From the NCBI RefSeq assembly GCF_016765795.1, contig NZ_JAESVP010000004.1, forward strand, positions 186,001 through 250,000: a stretch of DNA of 64,000 nt, given 5' to 3'. Numbering within the stretch: the stretch's first letter is position 1; every line of letters begins with the position of its first letter. A program made the translations under genes and the position numbers. Source of the stretch: Fuscibacter oryzae. Lineage in GTDB: Bacteria; Pseudomonadota; Alphaproteobacteria; Rhodobacterales; Rhodobacteraceae. The notes under the pieces were generated by a model that saw only the letters and a list, made by a program, of their open reading frames with translations, ran no database searches and had not been told where the DNA came from. Shown piece by piece: positions 26,294-34,622 of this stretch.

Positions 26294-27163
26294 ATGCAGA
26301 TCTATTTCTTCAATGATACCCGCAGCGCCCGCCACGCCGGGTGCCATGCTGTCTGCCGTTCGCTGGATGCGGCTCTTGCAGGGGTGCCCGGCCTGACGGT
26401 GACGACCCGCCAGATGACTGGCGAGTTCTTTGTTGATCCGGCGGGATTCGAGGCAGCGGATGTCATTTTCATCAATGGTGAGGGTACCATCCACCATTCG
26501 GCCAAAGGTGCGCTGCTGCTGCTGGAGGTGATTCAGACCGCGAAAGAGGCGGGCAAGCCCGTGCTGCTGGTCAACGCTCTGTTTCAGCAATACGAGGTGC
26601 CCTACCCAGACATTCTGGCCGACCTTGCCCTGCTGACGGTGCGCGAACCGCGCAGCGCCGCCTTTGCCCGCAGGTTCGGTGGCCAGCCGGTCGTGTTGCT
26701 GGATGCGGCCGCTGACCCGCGCTTTCTGGGCGGTGGCCGTCCGCTGCCCGTCCATCACCCGGTGATGATCGGTGGCGCGCATCGCGCCGGGCTGCTGACC
26801 GATTCTTTCGCCGGGATCGAGGGCCAGAAGTTGACGATGCACAGCGCCCGGTTCGAAGACATAGTCGCCACCTTGCAACAGGCTGACATCTACCTGACCG
26901 CGCAGCATCATGGTGTTTATGCGGCGGCGCTGGCTGGCTGCCCCTTCATCGCCACGCCGTCGAACAGCCACAAGATCGAATCTTTTATCGACTGGACCGG
27001 CCTGCCGATTCCGATCTGCCTGAAACGGGCAGAGGTGGAACCGGCCATGCGCTTTGCCATGGCCAACCGGTCAATCTTTACAGAATTGCAGGATTTCATG
27101 CGTAGCCAGCGTGTGCTTGACAGCGCAATGATCGCCGAAGCCCTGGGCATCACCCATCCCTGA
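26294..27163 (+). CDS. Polysaccharide pyruvyl transferase-like protein
   Basis: The 289-residue product from the ATG at 26294 has the PS_pyruv_trans pattern: an early ADVIFINGEGTIHH segment (about 58-71), LLVNALFQQYEVPY, a LTVREPRS segment near 118 and the late TAQHHGVYAAALAGCPFIATP segment near 210, where a His-rich turn is typical. Such enzymes transfer pyruvate to cell-surface sugars. It lacks neighbouring glycan genes, so the acceptor is unknown. The stretch 26234-26293 is in frame but has no ribosome site. Confidence 0.85.
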   Translation: MQIYFFNDTRSARHAGCHAVCRSLDAALAGVPGLTVTTRQMTGEFFVDPAGFEAADVIFINGEGTIHHSAKGALLLLEVIQTAKEAGKPVLLVNALFQQYEVPYPDILADLALLTVREPRSAAFARRFGGQPVVLLDAAADPRFLGGGRPLPVHHPVMIGGAHRAGLLTDSFAGIEGQKLTMHSARFEDIVATLQQADIYLTAQHHGVYAAALAGCPFIATPSNSHKIESFIDWTGLPIPICLKRAEVEPAMRFAMANRSIFTELQDFMRSQRVLDSAMIAEALGITHP

Positions 27164-27181
27164 CCCGGCTTGGCAGGCGCA

Positions 27182-27221
27182 GAAAAAAGCAACGCCCCAT
27201 GGCTTTTGGCCATGAGGCGCG
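27182..27221 (-). terminator. Strong intrinsic terminator downstream of the sRNA candidate and mcl1
   Basis: On the minus strand GCGCC-T-CATGGC pairs with GCCATG-G-GGCGT around an AAAA-containing loop, followed by GCTTTTTTC. This is a textbook Rho-independent terminator. It ends the candidate sRNA and would also stop read-through from mcl1. Confidence 0.9.
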
Positions 27222-27312
27222 CTCGTCCTCCCCTAAACGCGGTCTTGGGCCTCCATTCCCGCCACCGCTGGGTATTCCGTTACGTCACTGCCCTAGGGAT
27301 GGACGCTGCAAG
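27190..27312 (-). ncRNA. Candidate small RNA downstream of mcl1
   Basis: A compact RNA gene is suggested by three things: a perfect -35 TTGACA just after the mcl1 stop, a 12-position closing helix (CGTCCATCCCTA with TAGGGGAGGACG, one mismatch, bases 27294-27305 and 27224-27235), and a strong terminator. Inside the closing helix a GCGGT/ACCGC stem is visible. The length of about 120 bases, with a long helix that holds unpaired internal segments, resembles 6S-like or other regulatory RNAs, but I do not recognise a signature and do not name it. The alternative is a decorated 3' end of the mcl1 messenger. Confidence 0.5.
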
Positions 27313-27317
27313 GCAAG

Positions 27318-27346
27318 AGTTGCATGTTTCGCGGGCAGTCTGTCAA
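27318..27346 (-). promoter_or_regulatory. Predicted promoter of the sRNA candidate
   Basis: On the minus strand TTGACA (27346-27341) is a consensus -35 box. The hexamer 17 bases downstream, GCAACT (27323-27318), is a poor -10, so the promoter may need an activator or use another spacing. It begins 9 bases after the mcl1 stop codon. Confidence 0.45.
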
Positions 27347-27354
27347 CAATTCTG

Positions 27355-28314
27355 TTACGAAGCTGCAATCAATTCGGCCTGTTTCACCACGACTTCGGCC
27401 TGTTTGATCGAGGCGATGTCCACCAGACGGCCCTTGAACACGGTTGCGCCCTCACCCCGCGCCTTTGCGGCCTCCATCGCGGCCAGAATCTCGTGCGCTT
27501 CGGCCACGGCAGATTCGCTGGGGGTAAAGACCTCGTTGGCAAGCGCGATCTGCTTGGGGTGGATCGCCCATTTGCCCACCATGCCCAACGTGGCCGAGCG
27601 GCGGGCTTGCGCGCGATAGCCTTCGTCATCGGAAAAATCGCCGAACGGGCCATCGACCGGCAAAACGCCATGGGTGCGGCAGGCGGCGACAATGGCGGCC
27701 TGCGCCCAGTGCCAGGGGTCGGACCAGTGCCGCACACCCTCGCGCAGCATGTAATAGTTTTCCTGCGTTCCGCCGATGCCGGTGGTTTGCATGCCCATGC
27801 TGGCCGCGAAATCGGCGGCCCCCAGGCTCATTGCCTGCAACCGGGGAGAACTGGCGGCAATTTCTTCGACATGGGCAATGCCCGCCGCCGATTCGATGAT
27901 CACCTCAAAGCTGATCGGCTTGGTCCGCCCCTTGGCCCGTTCCACCGCCGTCACCAGCGCATCGACCGCATAGACATCTGCCGCGCAACCGACCTTGGGA
28001 ATCATGATTTGGTCCAGCCGGTCGCCCGCCTGTTCCAAGAGATCGACCACATCGCGATACCACCATGGCGTATCCAGCCCGTTGATCCGCACCGAAAGCG
28101 TCTTGCGGCCCCAGTCCACCTCGCTGATCGCCTTGATGATATTTTCGCGCGCGCTGTTCTTGTCGGAAGGCGCAACCGAATCTTCCAGATCCAGATTGAT
28201 CACATCGGCCGCACTTGCCGCCATCTTTTCAAACAGCGCCGGGCGCGATCCGGGGCCGAACAACTGGCACCGGTTCGGGCGGGCAGGTGCGGGTGGCTGG
28301 AGGCGAAAGCTCAT
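27355..28314 (-). CDS. mcl1: L-malyl-CoA/beta-methylmalyl-CoA lyase
   Basis: Mcl1 reversibly cleaves beta-methylmalyl-CoA and malyl-CoA to glyoxylate plus propionyl- or acetyl-CoA, key steps of the ethylmalonyl-CoA pathway for acetate assimilation. The 319-residue protein agrees with R. sphaeroides Mcl1 as I remember it over nearly its whole length: RPNRCQLFGPGSRPALFEKM at the start, VINLDLEDSVAP with metal-binding Asp, QIMIPKVGCAADVYAVDAL, and FEVIIESAAGIAHVEEIAA with metal-binding Glu. The ATG at 28314 has AGGA upstream. Palindromes upstream suggest regulation by carbon source. The window has a thiolase for the same acyl-CoA network but not the other pathway genes. Confidence 0.96.
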   Translation of the reverse strand: MSFRLQPPAPARPNRCQLFGPGSRPALFEKMAASAADVINLDLEDSVAPSDKNSARENIIKAISEVDWGRKTLSVRINGLDTPWWYRDVVDLLEQAGDRLDQIMIPKVGCAADVYAVDALVTAVERAKGRTKPISFEVIIESAAGIAHVEEIAASSPRLQAMSLGAADFAASMGMQTTGIGGTQENYYMLREGVRHWSDPWHWAQAAIVAACRTHGVLPVDGPFGDFSDDEGYRAQARRSATLGMVGKWAIHPKQIALANEVFTPSESAVAEAHEILAAMEAAKARGEGATVFKGRLVDIASIKQAEVVVKQAELIAAS

Positions 28315-28329
28315 GCGATCCTCATGGTA

Positions 28330-28341
28330 ACGAAATTTCGT
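28330..28341. promoter_or_regulatory. Perfect palindrome ACGAAATTTCGT in the mcl1 promoter region
   Basis: A 12-base perfect palindrome lies 16 bases upstream of the mcl1 start, and a second dyad, CGCAA-N7-TTGCG, lies about 60 bases further upstream (28381-28397). The whole 200-base gap to the divergent cox subunit IV gene is AT-rich near mcl1. These are good candidates for binding of acetate- or acyl-CoA-responsive regulators such as RamB/ScfR types, which is inference. Confidence 0.45.
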
Positions 28342-28516
28342 ATGATTTGATGATTTCGATATATTCTTGCGCATGCCTTCGCAAGTGAAATTTGCGCTTG
28401 CGGCAATGCGGGCGCGGCATCGCCCCGTATTCCGCCACCCCGCTGCAACGCCTACCCGTGACAGCACGCCATGAATCGGCTATGGGCAGGAAAACGCGTC
28501 AGGAAGGAAGCGACAG

Positions 28517-28651
28517 ATGGCTGAACACAAGCCCGGCACCATGGATATCCGCACCCAGGAAAAGACCTTTGCGGGCTTCATCAAGTTCACCACCTACACC
28601 ACAGTCGTGATCCTTTTGGTGCTGATCTTCCTCGCGCTGTCCGGCACCTGA
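28517..28651 (+). CDS. aa3-type cytochrome c oxidase subunit IV
   Basis: The 44-residue product MAEHKPGTMDIRTQEKTFAG... has a short polar N-terminus and a single C-terminal membrane helix (about 22-42, VVILLVLIFLALSG). This is the pattern of the small subunit IV of alphaproteobacterial aa3 oxidases (COX4_pro_2), which packs against subunits I and III. AGGAAGGAAG precedes the ATG. The catalytic oxidase genes are elsewhere, which is normal for this subunit. Confidence 0.92.
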   Translation: MAEHKPGTMDIRTQEKTFAGFIKFTTYTTVVILLVLIFLALSGT

Positions 28652-28684
28652 TCCGGCGCCTGCCTTTAGAACGGGTTCCCCCAC

Positions 28685-29326
28685 ATGCGTGTTTTTCTGA
28701 CCAAGGCGCTTGCCGTCCTGTCGCTTGTGGTGCTGGCCGGTTGTGCCACCACCGCCGAAAAGAAATGGGCGCCCGACGCTGCGGTCGCCGCCGCCCGCTA
28801 TGTGAAACCGGGGCCAAAGCAGGTGACCTTGTTCACCGTGGTCAGCAACCGGTCGAACGCGGGTGCGCATAGCGGGCTGCTGATAAATGGCTCGGAGCGG
28901 GTGATGTTCGATCCGGCGGGCACTTGGTATCATCCCCGCCTGCCCGAACGGAATGATGTGCATTTCGGCGTGACCGACCAGATGGTCGATTTCTACATCG
29001 ATTATCACGCCCGCGAAACCTATCGGGTTGTCGAACAGACTGTGACCGTCTCGCCAGAGGTGGCTGATCTGATCATCGCCCGCGCCAAGGCCTATGGTGC
29101 CGTTCCCAAGGCGCAATGCGCCAAGGCAACCTCTGCCGTGCTGGCGGGCGTTCCCGGGTTCGAGGCAATCCGCCACACCTGGTATCCCAACAAACTGTCG
29201 GATGAATTCGCCACCTTGGCGGGGGCAACGCGGCAGGTCTTCACCGACAACGATGCGCCAAACAACCATGGCGTGCTGATGGTTCAGGTTGAAGATGATG
29301 TCAGTCCGGCGGACAATCACCCGTAG
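28685..29326 (+). CDS. Lipoprotein with possible permuted papain-like (YiiX/LRAT) fold
   Basis: The 213-residue protein has a lipoprotein signal with LAGC (Cys20), so it is probably membrane-anchored facing the periplasm. The mature part shows AHSGLLING (His62) near the start and PKAQCAKATSAVLAG (Cys145) later. A His in an H-x-G-hydrophobic strand followed by a Cys at the head of a helix is how circularly permuted NlpC/P60 (YiiX/LRAT-like) hydrolases look, so a thiol hydrolase is possible; I saw no third catalytic residue with certainty. It lies 33 bases after the cox subunit IV gene. Otherwise unknown. Confidence 0.82.
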   Translation: MRVFLTKALAVLSLVVLAGCATTAEKKWAPDAAVAAARYVKPGPKQVTLFTVVSNRSNAGAHSGLLINGSERVMFDPAGTWYHPRLPERNDVHFGVTDQMVDFYIDYHARETYRVVEQTVTVSPEVADLIIARAKAYGAVPKAQCAKATSAVLAGVPGFEAIRHTWYPNKLSDEFATLAGATRQVFTDNDAPNNHGVLMVQVEDDVSPADNHP

Positions 29327-29373
29327 GGCAATTCTGAAACGGGTGCCCTTCAGGGTCCGGCGGGGGCGGAACT

Positions 29374-29967
29374 GTGCTGATCCACGGTATCATTCTGGCG
29401 GGTGGCGCGGGTCGCCGCATGGGCGGGGCCGATAAGGCCCTGCTTTCGCTTGGTGGCAGGCCGCTGATCTCGCATGTCATCGAACGCTTTGCGCCGCAGG
29501 TCGAAACCTTGGCCCTTTCGGCCAATGGCGATCCGGCGCGCTTTGCGGGCTATGGTCTGCCAGTCCTGCCGGATGATACGCCGCTTGGCCCGCTGGCGGG
29601 TATTCTGGCAGGCCTGCGTTATGCGCAAGAGAATGGGGCAACCGCGCTGGTCTCGGCACCCTGCGACAGCCCCTTTCTGCCCGGCGATCTGGTGCCACAC
29701 CTGTGTCTTGCTGCCGAAACCACGTCCTCTGGCCTTGCGCTGGTGCAGGCGGGCGGGCGTGATCAGGGCGTGTTCGGCCTGTGGCCAGTGGCGCTGGCCG
29801 GGGCGCTGGCCGCCTTCCTCGCCTCGGGCGCTAAACCAAGGATCACCGATTTCGCCGGGCTGTATGGCGCGGCGCGGGCAATTTATGCCGATGACACGGC
29901 CTTTCGCAACCTCAACACTCCCGATGATCTTGCCGCCGCTCAGGCGTTGTTGGGAGGCGCGGCATGA
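29374..29967 (+). CDS. mobA: Molybdenum cofactor guanylyltransferase
   Basis: MobA attaches GMP from GTP to molybdenum cofactor, giving the MGD form used by DMSO-reductase-family enzymes. The 197-residue protein begins (GTG start) with the nucleotidyltransferase loop ILAGGAGRRMGGADKALLSL, then has LPDDTPLGPLAGILAGLRYA and the metal-binding Asp in SAPCDSPFLPGDL near residue 100. It overlaps mobB by 4 bases. Confidence 0.95.
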   Translation: MLIHGIILAGGAGRRMGGADKALLSLGGRPLISHVIERFAPQVETLALSANGDPARFAGYGLPVLPDDTPLGPLAGILAGLRYAQENGATALVSAPCDSPFLPGDLVPHLCLAAETTSSGLALVQAGGRDQGVFGLWPVALAGALAAFLASGAKPRITDFAGLYGAARAIYADDTAFRNLNTPDDLAAAQALLGGAA

Positions 29968-30464
29968 AGGTTTATGGCGTCATCGGCTGGAAGAATGCAG
30001 GCAAGACCAGCCTGATGGAACGACTGGTGGCCGAAATCACCGGGCGCGGCTTTACCGTTTCAACTGTCAAGCATGTTCACCATGATGTGGACCTTGATCA
30101 CCCCGGCAAAGACAGCTTTCGTCACCGTCAGGCAGGCGCGACCGAGGTTGTTCTAGCTTCGGCACACCGCTTTGCCCTGATGCGCGAACATCGTGGGCCA
30201 GAGCCAGAACTGCCGCAGGTGCTGGCCCGCCTTGCCCCGGTCGATCTGGTGCTGGTCGAAGGCTACAAGCGAGACGCCCACCCCAAGGTTGAGGTCTGGC
30301 GCGCCGAAACCGGACATCCGCTGATCCAGCCCGCCGACTCCCTGGTGCGCGCAGTGGCAACCGATACCAACCCCGGCCCCCTGCCTGTGCCCGTGCTGGA
30401 CCTGAACGACACGGCTGCTGTGGCCGATTTCATTCTGCGAGAGGTGGGGCTTGCGCCGGTTTGA
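29964..30464 (+). CDS. mobB: Molybdopterin-guanine dinucleotide biosynthesis protein MobB
   Basis: MobB is a small P-loop GTPase that assists MobA. The 166-residue protein has GWKNAGKTSLMERLV (P-loop, about residues 8-22), VSTVKHVHHDVDLDHPGKDS, and VLVEGYKRDAHPKVEVWR, all family landmarks. It is coupled to mobA by an ATGA overlap, and the next gene starts within its last codons, so the three are one unit. Confidence 0.95.
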   Translation: MKVYGVIGWKNAGKTSLMERLVAEITGRGFTVSTVKHVHHDVDLDHPGKDSFRHRQAGATEVVLASAHRFALMREHRGPEPELPQVLARLAPVDLVLVEGYKRDAHPKVEVWRAETGHPLIQPADSLVRAVATDTNPGPLPVPVLDLNDTAAVADFILREVGLAPV

Positions 30465-31284
30465 CACCGTGGCGGTGGCTGATTGGTCAGCCACATCGGG
30501 CCTGTCGCCCGCCCGCCCCTCTGCCGACGCGATCTGGGTCGGAATTTGCCGCGCCGGTCAGGTTGAAGATCACTATCACCGCAGCCGCGCCGTGGCAGAG
30601 GCTCAACTGGTAACTCTGATCGCGCAGGAAACCGCCGCAGGCCGTCGCCTGCTGATCGGGTTCGATTTTCCGATGGGCTATCCTACCGGCTTTGCCGCCC
30701 GCCTGACCGGACAGCCCGGCGCGCGCGCCATTTGGGGCTGGCTGGCCGCGCGGATTACGGATGATGCGCAAAACCGCAACAACCGCTTTGAGGTCGCCGC
30801 CACGGCCAATCGCCAGCTTGGTAACCCCGGCCCGTTCTGGGGCCGCCCCGCCGGGCTGAGCCTGCTCGACCTGCCGCCCCGCAAGCTGGCTGATTATCCC
30901 GCCCTTTGTCTGGCCGAGCGGCGTCAGGTCGAACGCCTTGTCCCGCGCGCCCAGCCGGTCTGGAAGCTCTATACCACCGGCGCTGCTGGCGGTCAGGCGC
31001 TGATGGGCCTGCCAATGATCCACCGCTTGGCCCAAACCCCCGGCGTGGCGGTCTGGCCCTTCGATCCCCCCACCGCTCCGGCAGTTCTGGCAGAGGTTTA
31101 CCCCTCGCTCCTCTCCGGCCCCGTTGCCGCCACCGCCGACCCGATCCGCGACCGCGCGCAGGTGCGCCTGCTGTCCCGCGCGCTTTGGGCGGCACCGGCC
31201 CCCCTGTTCGACGTGCCCGCCACCGAAGAGGGCTGGATTCTTGGTGCAGGCCACGCCGCTCTTTTGGCTGCATCATGCGCATAA
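30451..31284 (+). CDS. Unknown protein coupled to mobAB (DUF429-like flavour)
   Basis: This 277-residue protein starts (TTG at 30451, after GAGAGGTGGGG) MRRFDTVAVADWSATSG and includes LLIGFDFPMGYPTGF near residue 75, VWKLYTTGAAGGQALMGL near 175 and VAVWPFDPPTAPAVLAEVYP near 200. The acidic strand-turn patterns recall RNase-H-fold proteins such as DUF429, but I am not sure of that. It overlaps mobB by 14 bases and the next GNAT gene by 10, so it is translated with mobAB. A role around molybdenum cofactor is suggested only by that coupling. The start codon is uncertain. Confidence 0.75.
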   Translation: MRRFDTVAVADWSATSGLSPARPSADAIWVGICRAGQVEDHYHRSRAVAEAQLVTLIAQETAAGRRLLIGFDFPMGYPTGFAARLTGQPGARAIWGWLAARITDDAQNRNNRFEVAATANRQLGNPGPFWGRPAGLSLLDLPPRKLADYPALCLAERRQVERLVPRAQPVWKLYTTGAAGGQALMGLPMIHRLAQTPGVAVWPFDPPTAPAVLAEVYPSLLSGPVAATADPIRDRAQVRLLSRALWAAPAPLFDVPATEEGWILGAGHAALLAASCA

Positions 31285-31859
31285 CCCTGCAAGACGGCCT
31301 GCCCCAAGCGCTGCGCCCGCAGGCGGCAGATCTTTATTGGCAGGCTTTTGGCGGCAAACTGGGCCGCGTCATGGGGCCGGAGCGCAAGGCGCTGGCCTTT
31401 TTGCGCGACGTGATCCGCGCCGATCATGCGGTGGTTGCCGTCGATGATCAGGGCCAGCTTCTGGGCCTTTTGGGGTTCAAATCCCCGGCTGGCAGCTTTG
31501 CGGGAGGCGATCTGGCGCAGATGCGCCGCCATTATGGTCTTTTCGGCAGCGCCTGGCGCGTGCCGCTGTTGTGGCTGCTGGGACGAGAGGTCGATAACGA
31601 CCGTTTCCTGATCGACGGGCTTTGCGTCGCCCGGCAGGCCCGCAGCCTGGGCATCGGCACCGCCCTGTTGAACGCCGCCTATGACCATGCCCGCGCCCGG
31701 GGCTATGCCGCGATCCGGCTGGATGTGGTTGATACCAACTGGCGCGCCCGTCAGCTTTATGAACGCCACGGCTTTCAGGTGGTCAAGACCAGCCCCCTTG
31801 GCCTGTTGCGCCATGCCTTCGGCTTTGATGCCGCCCATACCATGGTGCGCGCCCTCTGA
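31275..31859 (+). CDS. GNAT family N-acetyltransferase
   Basis: The 194-residue product from the ATG at 31275 has the GNAT acetyl-CoA site IDGLCVARQARSLGIGTALL (about 113-132, Q/RxxGxG/A) and the C-terminal strand-helix LDVVDTNWRARQLYERHGF. The substrate is unknown. Its start overlaps the upstream gene by 10 bases, so it ends the mobA-mobB-unknown-GNAT unit. The longer frame starting inside the upstream gene was rejected. Confidence 0.88.
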   Translation: MRITLQDGLPQALRPQAADLYWQAFGGKLGRVMGPERKALAFLRDVIRADHAVVAVDDQGQLLGLLGFKSPAGSFAGGDLAQMRRHYGLFGSAWRVPLLWLLGREVDNDRFLIDGLCVARQARSLGIGTALLNAAYDHARARGYAAIRLDVVDTNWRARQLYERHGFQVVKTSPLGLLRHAFGFDAAHTMVRAL

Positions 31860-31893
31860 TCCTGTCGCGGCTACAGGGGGGCACCACGCGCCG

Positions 31894-34455
31894 CTAACTC
31901 GCCACCAGCACCTCCGCTTCGCGGATGATCTCGCGCGCTTCGGCGGGGCGGTATGCGATCAGCATGTCGATGATCGCGCTTTTGCGCAAAGGCTTGGTCA
32001 TATAGCGGTCGATCCCTGCGGCCAGAATGCTCTCGGCGTCGCCCTCCATCGCATGCGCAGTCATGGCGATGATCGGCACATGGCGCTGGCCAGCCTCGGC
32101 GGCGCGGATGGCCTGTGCCGCTTCACGCCCGTCCATCTCTGGCATGGAAATATCCATGAAGATGATGTCGGGCCGCAGCGTCTGCCACAATTCCACCGCC
32201 TCGCGACCGTTGCCGGCAAAGGTCAACTCTATCCCGGTGCCGCGCACCATCTTTTGAAACACAAGCTGGTTGGTGCGGTTGTCTTCGGCGGCCAGCACCC
32301 GCACCGCGCGGCGTTCGCTGGGCGGCAGCAGGGTCACAACCTCGACCGCTTCCGGCTGCGGTTCTGCCGGACGTGTCAACGATTTCAGGCGGCGATACAG
32401 GTCGGCGCGCAGCAGCGGTTTTTGCAGAATGGCGGCCAACTCTCCGGCGTCCGCCTCGGCCATCGCCATTGTGGGGTTCGATGACAACAGCATCACCGGC
32501 ACCATCCAGCCTGCGGCCCGGATACGGCGCAACAGGGCGATGCCGTCCATCTCTGGCATGTCATGGTCGGTCAGCACCACATCGAACGCTCCGTCATTCG
32601 CCAGTGTCACCAGCGCCTCAGCCCCCGACCGGCACAGCACCACCTCGATCCCGCAGGGGGCAAGCTGGCGTTCCAGAATGGTGCGGTTGATGAACTGGTC
32701 ATCCACCACCAGCGCGCGGTGAATTTCCACCGGCAGGCGCTGCGGCTCTGCCGTCTCTGCCACTGGCAGGCACAGCCGAAAGCCGAAGGAAGAGCCCTGC
32801 CCCAACTCGCTGTCCACCCAGACGGCCCCCTCCATCCGCTCGATCAGACGGCGGGTGATGGCCAGCCCCAGCCCGGTGCCCTCGAACTTGCGGTTCGACT
32901 GGCTTTCCACCTGATTGAACTCGCCAAAGATGTGGTCAAGGTTGTCGGGTGCAATGCCGATGCCGGTATCTTCCACCGTCACATGCAGCTCTTGCCGGTC
33001 ATCGACCAGATCGAACCCGACCACCCGCACCATCACATGACCGGCTTCGGTGAACTTCACCGCATTGCCGATCAGATTGGTCAGCACCTGCCGCAGCCGC
33101 GCCGGATCAGCCACAAAGCGCGTGGGCAGGAACATATCGTAATCGATCAACAGATCGATCCCTTTGGCATAGGCGCGCGGTTGCAGCAGCATCGCCACTT
33201 CGTGGATCGTGCGTTCCAGATCGAAGGGCACGGGGTAGAATGTCAGCCGCTCGGCCTCGATCTTGGAATAGTCGAGGATGTCGTTGATGATCACCAGCAA
33301 TGCCTCGCCCGAGGACCGGATGGTCTCGGCGAACAAGCGCTGTTCCTCACTTAGCGTGGTATCGCACAGCAGTTCGGCCATGCCGACGACACCGTTCATC
33401 GGAGTGCGGATTTCGTGTGACATGTTGGCCAGAAAGGCGGATTTGGCGCGGTTTGCCGCCTCTGCCGCTAGGCGGGCATCTTCCAGCGCCTTTTGCTGTT
33501 CCTTATCGCGGGTAATATCGACCCGCAGCCCGACCCGTCCGCCATCGGGTGTCTGGTGGTCCTGCGCCCGCACCCAGCGCCCGTCCGACAATTGCTGCTC
33601 CACAGCACCTTGCGGGTTGCGGTGCTGGGCCAGCCTTCCGGCCAGCCAGTCCTCCTCGCGCCCCACTGCATCGACGTGCTGGCCATGGGTCAGGCCATAG
33701 CGCAAGATCTCCTCAAACCGCGCGCCGGGCTGCATTGCGGGGGCCGAGGCGGGATAGGTGTCGCGGTAATTCTGGTTGCAGATCAGCATCCGCTCTTCGC
33801 GGTCAAACAGCACAAAGCCATCGGGAATAGCCTCGATCGCGGCCCAGATGCGCTTTTGCTCGGTGATGTCGACCACAAGGCTGACCAGATCACCGTCGCG
33901 CGCGCGACGGTCTACGATGCGCAGCCATTGGCCGTTGGTCAGGCGCAGTTCAACCGGCTCCATCTCGGCGGCCGCGCGCCGAGCCAGCATCAGCGCCACC
34001 CAATCCGCCGGGGCTTCTGTCAGATCAACAATGCCCGACCGCGCCACAAGGTCCAGCAGTTGGCGGTAGGGCGTGCCCGGCTGCAATAGCTGGCCGTTGA
34101 AAAAGCCCAGATATGCCCGGTTCGCCGCGACCAGATGGTCTTGCGCGTCAAACACCGCAAAGCCGTCACGAATGGTGTTGATCGAATCCCACAGCCGCCG
34201 CTCTGCCATGTCGGCGGCGCTATGGGCGCGTTCCAGATCGCCCAGAAACCGGCTGGCCTGCCCTTTCAGCGCCTCTGCCTCGGTCAGCGCGGTATGCACG
34301 ACATGGCGCTGTTCCACGATCTGGTCCGAAAGGGCGCGGGCATGCAGCGCCAGCTTTTCGTTGGCGGCAATCAGCTCACGGCTTTTCTGCTCCAGCAAGC
34401 GCTCTGCCGCCAGCCTTGCCCGCCGCTCTTTCGCAAGCCGATCCGTAAAGTCCAT
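31894..34455 (-). CDS. Soluble hybrid sensor histidine kinase with two PAS and two receiver domains
   Basis: The 853-residue protein has no membrane segment. In order: an N-terminal coiled coil (about 5-85), PAS-like domain 1 (90-200), PAS-like domain 2 (202-318), HisKA with FLANMSHEIRTPMNG (phospho-acceptor His347), HATPase_c with NLIGNAVKFTE, EDTGIGIA and GTGLGLAI, then receiver 1 (578-695, acceptor Asp630 in VVLTDHDMP) and receiver 2 (716-835, acceptor Asp768 in IIFMDISMP). A HPt domain is missing, so a separate phosphotransfer protein is needed. The signal is presumably cytoplasmic. No response regulator gene adjoins it. The ATG at 34455 was chosen because the domain architecture begins there; the longer frame runs under the macroglobulin gene start. 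Confidence 0.93.
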   Translation of the reverse strand: MDFTDRLAKERRARLAAERLLEQKSRELIAANEKLALHARALSDQIVEQRHVVHTALTEAEALKGQASRFLGDLERAHSAADMAERRLWDSINTIRDGFAVFDAQDHLVAANRAYLGFFNGQLLQPGTPYRQLLDLVARSGIVDLTEAPADWVALMLARRAAAEMEPVELRLTNGQWLRIVDRRARDGDLVSLVVDITEQKRIWAAIEAIPDGFVLFDREERMLICNQNYRDTYPASAPAMQPGARFEEILRYGLTHGQHVDAVGREEDWLAGRLAQHRNPQGAVEQQLSDGRWVRAQDHQTPDGGRVGLRVDITRDKEQQKALEDARLAAEAANRAKSAFLANMSHEIRTPMNGVVGMAELLCDTTLSEEQRLFAETIRSSGEALLVIINDILDYSKIEAERLTFYPVPFDLERTIHEVAMLLQPRAYAKGIDLLIDYDMFLPTRFVADPARLRQVLTNLIGNAVKFTEAGHVMVRVVGFDLVDDRQELHVTVEDTGIGIAPDNLDHIFGEFNQVESQSNRKFEGTGLGLAITRRLIERMEGAVWVDSELGQGSSFGFRLCLPVAETAEPQRLPVEIHRALVVDDQFINRTILERQLAPCGIEVVLCRSGAEALVTLANDGAFDVVLTDHDMPEMDGIALLRRIRAAGWMVPVMLLSSNPTMAMAEADAGELAAILQKPLLRADLYRRLKSLTRPAEPQPEAVEVVTLLPPSERRAVRVLAAEDNRTNQLVFQKMVRGTGIELTFAGNGREAVELWQTLRPDIIFMDISMPEMDGREAAQAIRAAEAGQRHVPIIAMTAHAMEGDAESILAAGIDRYMTKPLRKSAIIDMLIAYRPAEAREIIREAEVLVAS

Positions 34456-34622
34456 TCTGCCCGTCCTGTGGCCGCGCGTGACCCTTGGCGACTCGCGGTC
34501 AGGATCGGGGAACATCGTGAAGGCGGGCTTAACGGGCGAAATGACCCAAGGTCGCTGCGAATCCTTGCAAGCCTCTGCCCGCCCGTGCCAGATTCGCAGC
34601 GTTATTCGACGGAGGATTGGTG

